In this document: positions 39,137 to 42,169 of the stretch, one piece after another
Layout of the letters: every line of letters starts with the position of its first letter
Numbering within the stretch: the first letter of the stretch is position 1
From: a virus
Length of the DNA stretch: 42,169 nucleotides
Direction: 5' to 3' (one strand)
IMG/VR virus record: IMGVR_UViG_3300048115_000126
Location: 1-42,169 of that record
Notes under the pieces: model-generated
What the model was told of the DNA's origin: nothing
Databases searched by the model: none
What the model saw: the letters and a program-made list of their open reading frames with translations, nothing else
Program-made: the position numbers and the translations under genes

Positions 39137-40646
39137 TGAAACAATATTTGTAGCCAGTGCAGGTACAGGTAAGACATCCACTCTGATGGATTTACTTACT
39201 GAAGTGTTAGATAAAGAGACATCACCCAAAGACATTTGCTTCACCACCTTCTCCAAGGCTGGTGCTCAAGAAGCTATTGATCGTGCTTTGGTTAAGAATC
39301 CCAACTATCACATATCTGACTTTACTGGATTCAGTACCCTCCACGCACTGTGTTACAGACGCATACCACGCAGACAGATGCTAAACTACCAAGACTACAA
39401 GTTACTTGGTGAGCTATCAGGCTTCCCAATCTCGGGTAGTGCAGCGTACTCAAACAAAGATGGTATGTCATACAATAACAACGCTGGTGACATTATCTTA
39501 ACTTACGATAGTCTCAAGCGTAATCTTAAAGCTAGTAGTGAGGACATACTCAGTTCACAACTCAACGCTCGTGTAACACCTGATGAGCTTGACCAGTTTA
39601 CTGAGTTCTACAAACAATTTCGTGCTCAGAAAAACAAGTACGACTTTACCGACCAACTTGAGAAATACATTGAACAAGACATACGACCTCGCTTTGAATA
39701 TGTATTCATTGACGAAGCTCAAGACTTGTCACCATTACAATGGGATGTAGTTGACTTTATCAGCCAAGATGCCAAAGAAGTATTCGTAGCTGGTGATGAC
39801 AAACAAAGTATCTTCAAGTTTGCTGGTGGTGACCCATCGTCGCTCATCAACAGACAAGGTAATCGAGTAGTGTTAGATACGTCCTACCGACTACCACAAC
39901 CTGTACTTGAATATGCAGAACGCATTGCAGAAGACATTGAAGAGAAACAAGCTTACACTGTACAGAGCCGTAAAGAACAAGGTAGTGTACAACACATACA
40001 TAGTGTTAATGACGTTGACTTTAGTGAAGGTACTTGGTTTCTACTATGTCGCAACAAGGCAATGGTTGAGATATTTGAGTGTGAGCTTATGCGTATCAAA
40101 CAACTATTTGTATCCAACAGTCCTAACTCCCTGTTCAGCGAGAAACAGATACAGAACATTCTTATGTGGGAACAACTACGTAAGGGCTACAAGTTCAAAG
40201 CACACAAACTAAAAGTACTTTACAATGACTTTCTACCTACTGGTACTGCAGTTGCTCGTGGTGCTAAGAAACTTATTAACTCTATGCCCGACGCAGAACT
40301 GTTTGACAAAGACGACTTAAAGAATAGTTTCGGACTTCGAACAACAGAGAAGTGGGATAAGGTGTTTAAGTTGCCTGACATAACAAAAGAAGTGCTACTT
40401 AAAGCTGAAGCCGAAGATAAACTAGACAAGAGTACAAACATTGAAATTAGTACAATACACGCTACCAAAGGTCGTGAGGCTGATAATGTGATTATCTTAC
40501 CTGATATGACATATACAACTTACAAAGGTATGCTCAAAGACCCTGACAATGAACACCGTGTATTTTATGTTGCGGCTACTCGTGCTAAACAAAACCTTTA
40601 CATACACACTCCTGTAACAGATAAATTTTACAACATGCCACGATGA
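39117..40646 (+). CDS. UvrD/Rep-like superfamily 1 DNA helicase
   Basis: The ATG at 39117 (MNNQPTNETIFVASAGTGKT) is chosen because the longer frame starts inside the primase gene with no homologous content. 509 aa. Motifs: Walker A GTGKT (16-20), Walker B YVFIDEAQDLSPLQWD, motif III VAGDDKQSIFKFAGGD, motif IV LDTSYRLPQPVLEYAE, motif V STIHATKGREADNVI and motif VI RVFYVAATRAKQNL. All are intact. It would unwind DNA during replication or recombination. The stop overlaps the SNF2-like gene start (ATGA). Confidence 0.92.
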   Translation: MNNQPTNETIFVASAGTGKTSTLMDLLTEVLDKETSPKDICFTTFSKAGAQEAIDRALVKNPNYHISDFTGFSTLHALCYRRIPRRQMLNYQDYKLLGELSGFPISGSAAYSNKDGMSYNNNAGDIILTYDSLKRNLKASSEDILSSQLNARVTPDELDQFTEFYKQFRAQKNKYDFTDQLEKYIEQDIRPRFEYVFIDEAQDLSPLQWDVVDFISQDAKEVFVAGDDKQSIFKFAGGDPSSLINRQGNRVVLDTSYRLPQPVLEYAERIAEDIEEKQAYTVQSRKEQGSVQHIHSVNDVDFSEGTWFLLCRNKAMVEIFECELMRIKQLFVSNSPNSLFSEKQIQNILMWEQLRKGYKFKAHKLKVLYNDFLPTGTAVARGAKKLINSMPDAELFDKDDLKNSFGLRTTEKWDKVFKLPDITKEVLLKAEAEDKLDKSTNIEISTIHATKGREADNVIILPDMTYTTYKGMLKDPDNEHRVFYVAATRAKQNLYIHTPVTDKFYNMPR

Positions 40647-42061
40647 TCTACAAAACAAAACCACTCAAGCATCAAGAAGATGCTGTCAATAGATTTCACA
40701 AACAACCTTACGGTGCTCTATTCTGTGAGATGGGTACTGGTAAGACTAAGATTGTCCTTGACATCTTACGTAACTCCACTGACTTATTCGAAGCTGTAGT
40801 TATTGCTCCCAACGGACTGCACCACAACTGGGCTATCAACGAGATACCTAAACACATTGGCAATCCCGAACTCAACCCTGTAGATGTCTACTGTTGGAAG
40901 GGACCAATCAAGACTAAAAAAGGTAAACAAGAGTTTGGTAGATTCCTAAAGCCTGAGTCATCACGTATCTTACTTATCAATGTCGAAGCCCTCCGTACTT
41001 CGTCTGGCTTTGAGACTGTGTCTGCTTTTTTGCAGACTTGTTGCGGTCTGAAACATATGATCATTGATGAATCCACGTGCATTAAGAATCCCAAAGCTAT
41101 CCAAACAAAACGTGTGCTTGACTTAGCTCAGTGCGTTGACCGACGTTGGATACTCAACGGTACACCGATTACCCAGAGTCCCCTTGACCTGTTTACTCAG
41201 TGCCGATTCCTCAGCAAAAACTCAATACCTTTCAATACTTACACTGCATTCAAACACTCCTTTGCCATTGAAACAGTGGTCACTATGGGTAGCCGAGCGT
41301 TTCGTAAGATTATTGGATACCAGAACCTTGAACAATTGACCAAGTTACTTGAACCGTTTACCTTGAGAATTGAAAAGAAAGATTGCCTTGACCTACCAGA
41401 CAAGACGTTTACACAACAAGCTATCGAACTTACCCATAAACAAAAGCGTATCTATAACAGTATGAAAGATGACTGTTTAGCATTTCTTGAAAGTGGTGAA
41501 CTCGTTACATCGACCTTGGCACTAACCAAGATCGTAAAGCTACACCAAATTCTTACAGGGTTCGTGACCGATGACGAAGGCGTAGAACACCCAATTGAAA
41601 ACAACAGAATAGCTGCTCTCATGCAAATAGCTGAGACTACAAAGCCGTTGGTCGTGTTCTGCGCTTATCGTCAAAACGTCAAAGACATATCTGAAGCGTT
41701 AAACGACAAGTACCCCAACAGGGTGGTCAAGTTCTCAGGTGACCAATCGACCACTGAACGAAATAGTGCTGTGGCTAGATTTCAAGAAGGTGATGCAGAC
41801 TTCTTTGTTTGCACATCAGCAGCTGCAAAGGGTTTGACATTACACCGTGCATCGACAATGGTATATTACTCAAACAACTACAGCCTTGAAACACGATTAC
41901 AAAGTCAAGACCGCATCCACCGTATTGGTCAAAATAATAAGTGTACATACATTGACCTTATTGTCCCAAATACAATTGACGATGCAATACTTAAACGATT
42001 AGACGAAAAAAAAGAACTGTCCAGCATGGTGTTGGACGACTTAATAGAAATTATAAAATGA
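40643..42061 (+). CDS. SNF2/SWI2-type DNA helicase (complete copy)
   Basis: 472 aa. Walker A GTGKT (31-35), Walker B D142-E143-S-T, motif III LNGTPITQSPLDLF, motif V TSAAAKGLTL and motif VI SQDRIHRIGQ (421-430), all intact. The N-terminal 25 residues (KPLKHQEDAVNRFHKQPYGA) are the usual Q-motif region. It overlaps its neighbours on both sides by ATGA. Such small Snf2-like ATPases sit beside AEP primases in several mobile elements. Its 3' two thirds are matched by the partial copy at 3-1058. Confidence 0.92.
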   Translation: MIYKTKPLKHQEDAVNRFHKQPYGALFCEMGTGKTKIVLDILRNSTDLFEAVVIAPNGLHHNWAINEIPKHIGNPELNPVDVYCWKGPIKTKKGKQEFGRFLKPESSRILLINVEALRTSSGFETVSAFLQTCCGLKHMIIDESTCIKNPKAIQTKRVLDLAQCVDRRWILNGTPITQSPLDLFTQCRFLSKNSIPFNTYTAFKHSFAIETVVTMGSRAFRKIIGYQNLEQLTKLLEPFTLRIEKKDCLDLPDKTFTQQAIELTHKQKRIYNSMKDDCLAFLESGELVTSTLALTKIVKLHQILTGFVTDDEGVEHPIENNRIAALMQIAETTKPLVVFCAYRQNVKDISEALNDKYPNRVVKFSGDQSTTERNSAVARFQEGDADFFVCTSAAAKGLTLHRASTMVYYSNNYSLETRLQSQDRIHRIGQNNKCTYIDLIVPNTIDDAILKRLDEKKELSSMVLDDLIEIIK

Positions 42062-42169
42062 CCGCACCTGCAACAAACCGACCACTCTTCGACCAGAGCG
42101 AAGTTAAAATTCTTGAACGAGGACTACACACTATGAGCTTAGCTTGTGAAGCCCTATCTAAACAAAACG
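41004..42169. repeat. Right copy of diverged long terminal duplication
   Basis: Collinear with 1-1166 without indels. The last 154 bases (42016-42169) are almost identical to 1013-1166; the rest is diverged. See the left copy. Confidence 0.9.
42058..42169 (+). CDS. Small coiled-coil protein, 5' part (cut by window end)
   Basis: Starts MTAPATNRPLFDQSEVKILE at the ATGA overlap with the helicase stop and is the second copy of the 62-aa gene at 1055-1243. It ends at the window edge after 37 codons. It differs from the first copy by Ala3 for Thr3. Confidence 0.85.
   Translation, partial: MTAPATNRPLFDQSEVKILERGLHTMSLACEALSKQN

Noticed and set aside
26884-42061. Phage single-subunit RNA polymerase, as in T7
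   Set aside because: No protein of suitable length or with the palm motifs is present; the only family A palm is the DNA polymerase at 34375-36201.
1-42169. Temperate phage or prophage
   Set aside because: No integrase, excisionase, repressor or att-like site was found, and no bacterial genes flank the module. Lysogeny cannot be fully excluded because several proteins are unknown.

Overview
The window looks like an almost complete genome of a T7-like short-tailed dsDNA phage (podovirus morphology), probably a contig of about 41 kb unique length whose two ends overlap. The evidence is a full podovirus virion set on the minus strand: small and large terminase, portal, Bbp19-like protein, scaffold, capsid, gp11- and gp12-like tail tubular proteins, and three internal virion proteins. 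A replication module lies on the plus strand. I see no integrase, repressor, phage RNA polymerase or tRNA. Many start codons sit behind AT-rich leaders with no clear Shine-Dalgarno sequence. The small basic proteins (DUF6321-like, DUF5872-like) are types I associate with marine phages. A marine, weakly SD-dependent host is therefore plausible, but the host cannot be named from sequence alone.

Layout. (1) 3-2216, plus: 3' part of an SNF2-type helicase, a 62-aa protein and a calcineurin-like phosphoesterase. (2) 2219-25524, minus: the late module, read from terminase small subunit (25.5 kb) down to tail, lysis-like and basic-protein genes (2.2-6.7 kb). Terminator hairpins flank the capsid gene. 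(3) 25525-26883: a 1.36-kb gene-free divergent region. It holds an iteron-like cluster of a 9-bp motif (25571-25818) and a dense run of perfect hairpins (26212-26786), which could be an origin, a control region or a large structured RNA. (4) 26884-29755, plus: small early genes of unknown function, small membrane proteins and a protein made only of sigma-70 region 4. (5) 29839-33465, plus: a ubiquitin-like conjugation cassette (beta-grasp Ubl, E2-like protein, 111-aa unknown, ThiF/E1, JAB/JAMM peptidase) followed by a VRR-NUC-type nuclease. (6) 33757-42061, plus: muramidase, family A DNA polymerase, DUF7173-like protein, probable SSB, archaeo-eukaryotic-type primase, UvrD-like helicase and SNF2-like helicase. 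The last gene runs off the end into a second copy of the 62-aa gene.

How it fits together. Replication would use an AEP primase, a PolA with proofreading, an SSB candidate and SF1/SF2 helicases, with no DnaB-type helicase seen. Transcription must rely on host RNA polymerase, and the region-4 sigma fragment is the obvious candidate for redirecting it. The most unusual part is the Ubl-E2-E1-JAB cassette. Its layout and motifs resemble those of PRTRC-type prokaryotic ubiquitin-like systems, but here it sits inside the early/middle region of a podovirus.

The first 1166 bases and the last 1166 bases (41004-42169) are collinear without indels. They are clearly diverged over most of the helicase gene and nearly identical over the final 150 bases or so. 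This means either a strain-chimeric closure of a circular or permuted genome, or two real alleles.
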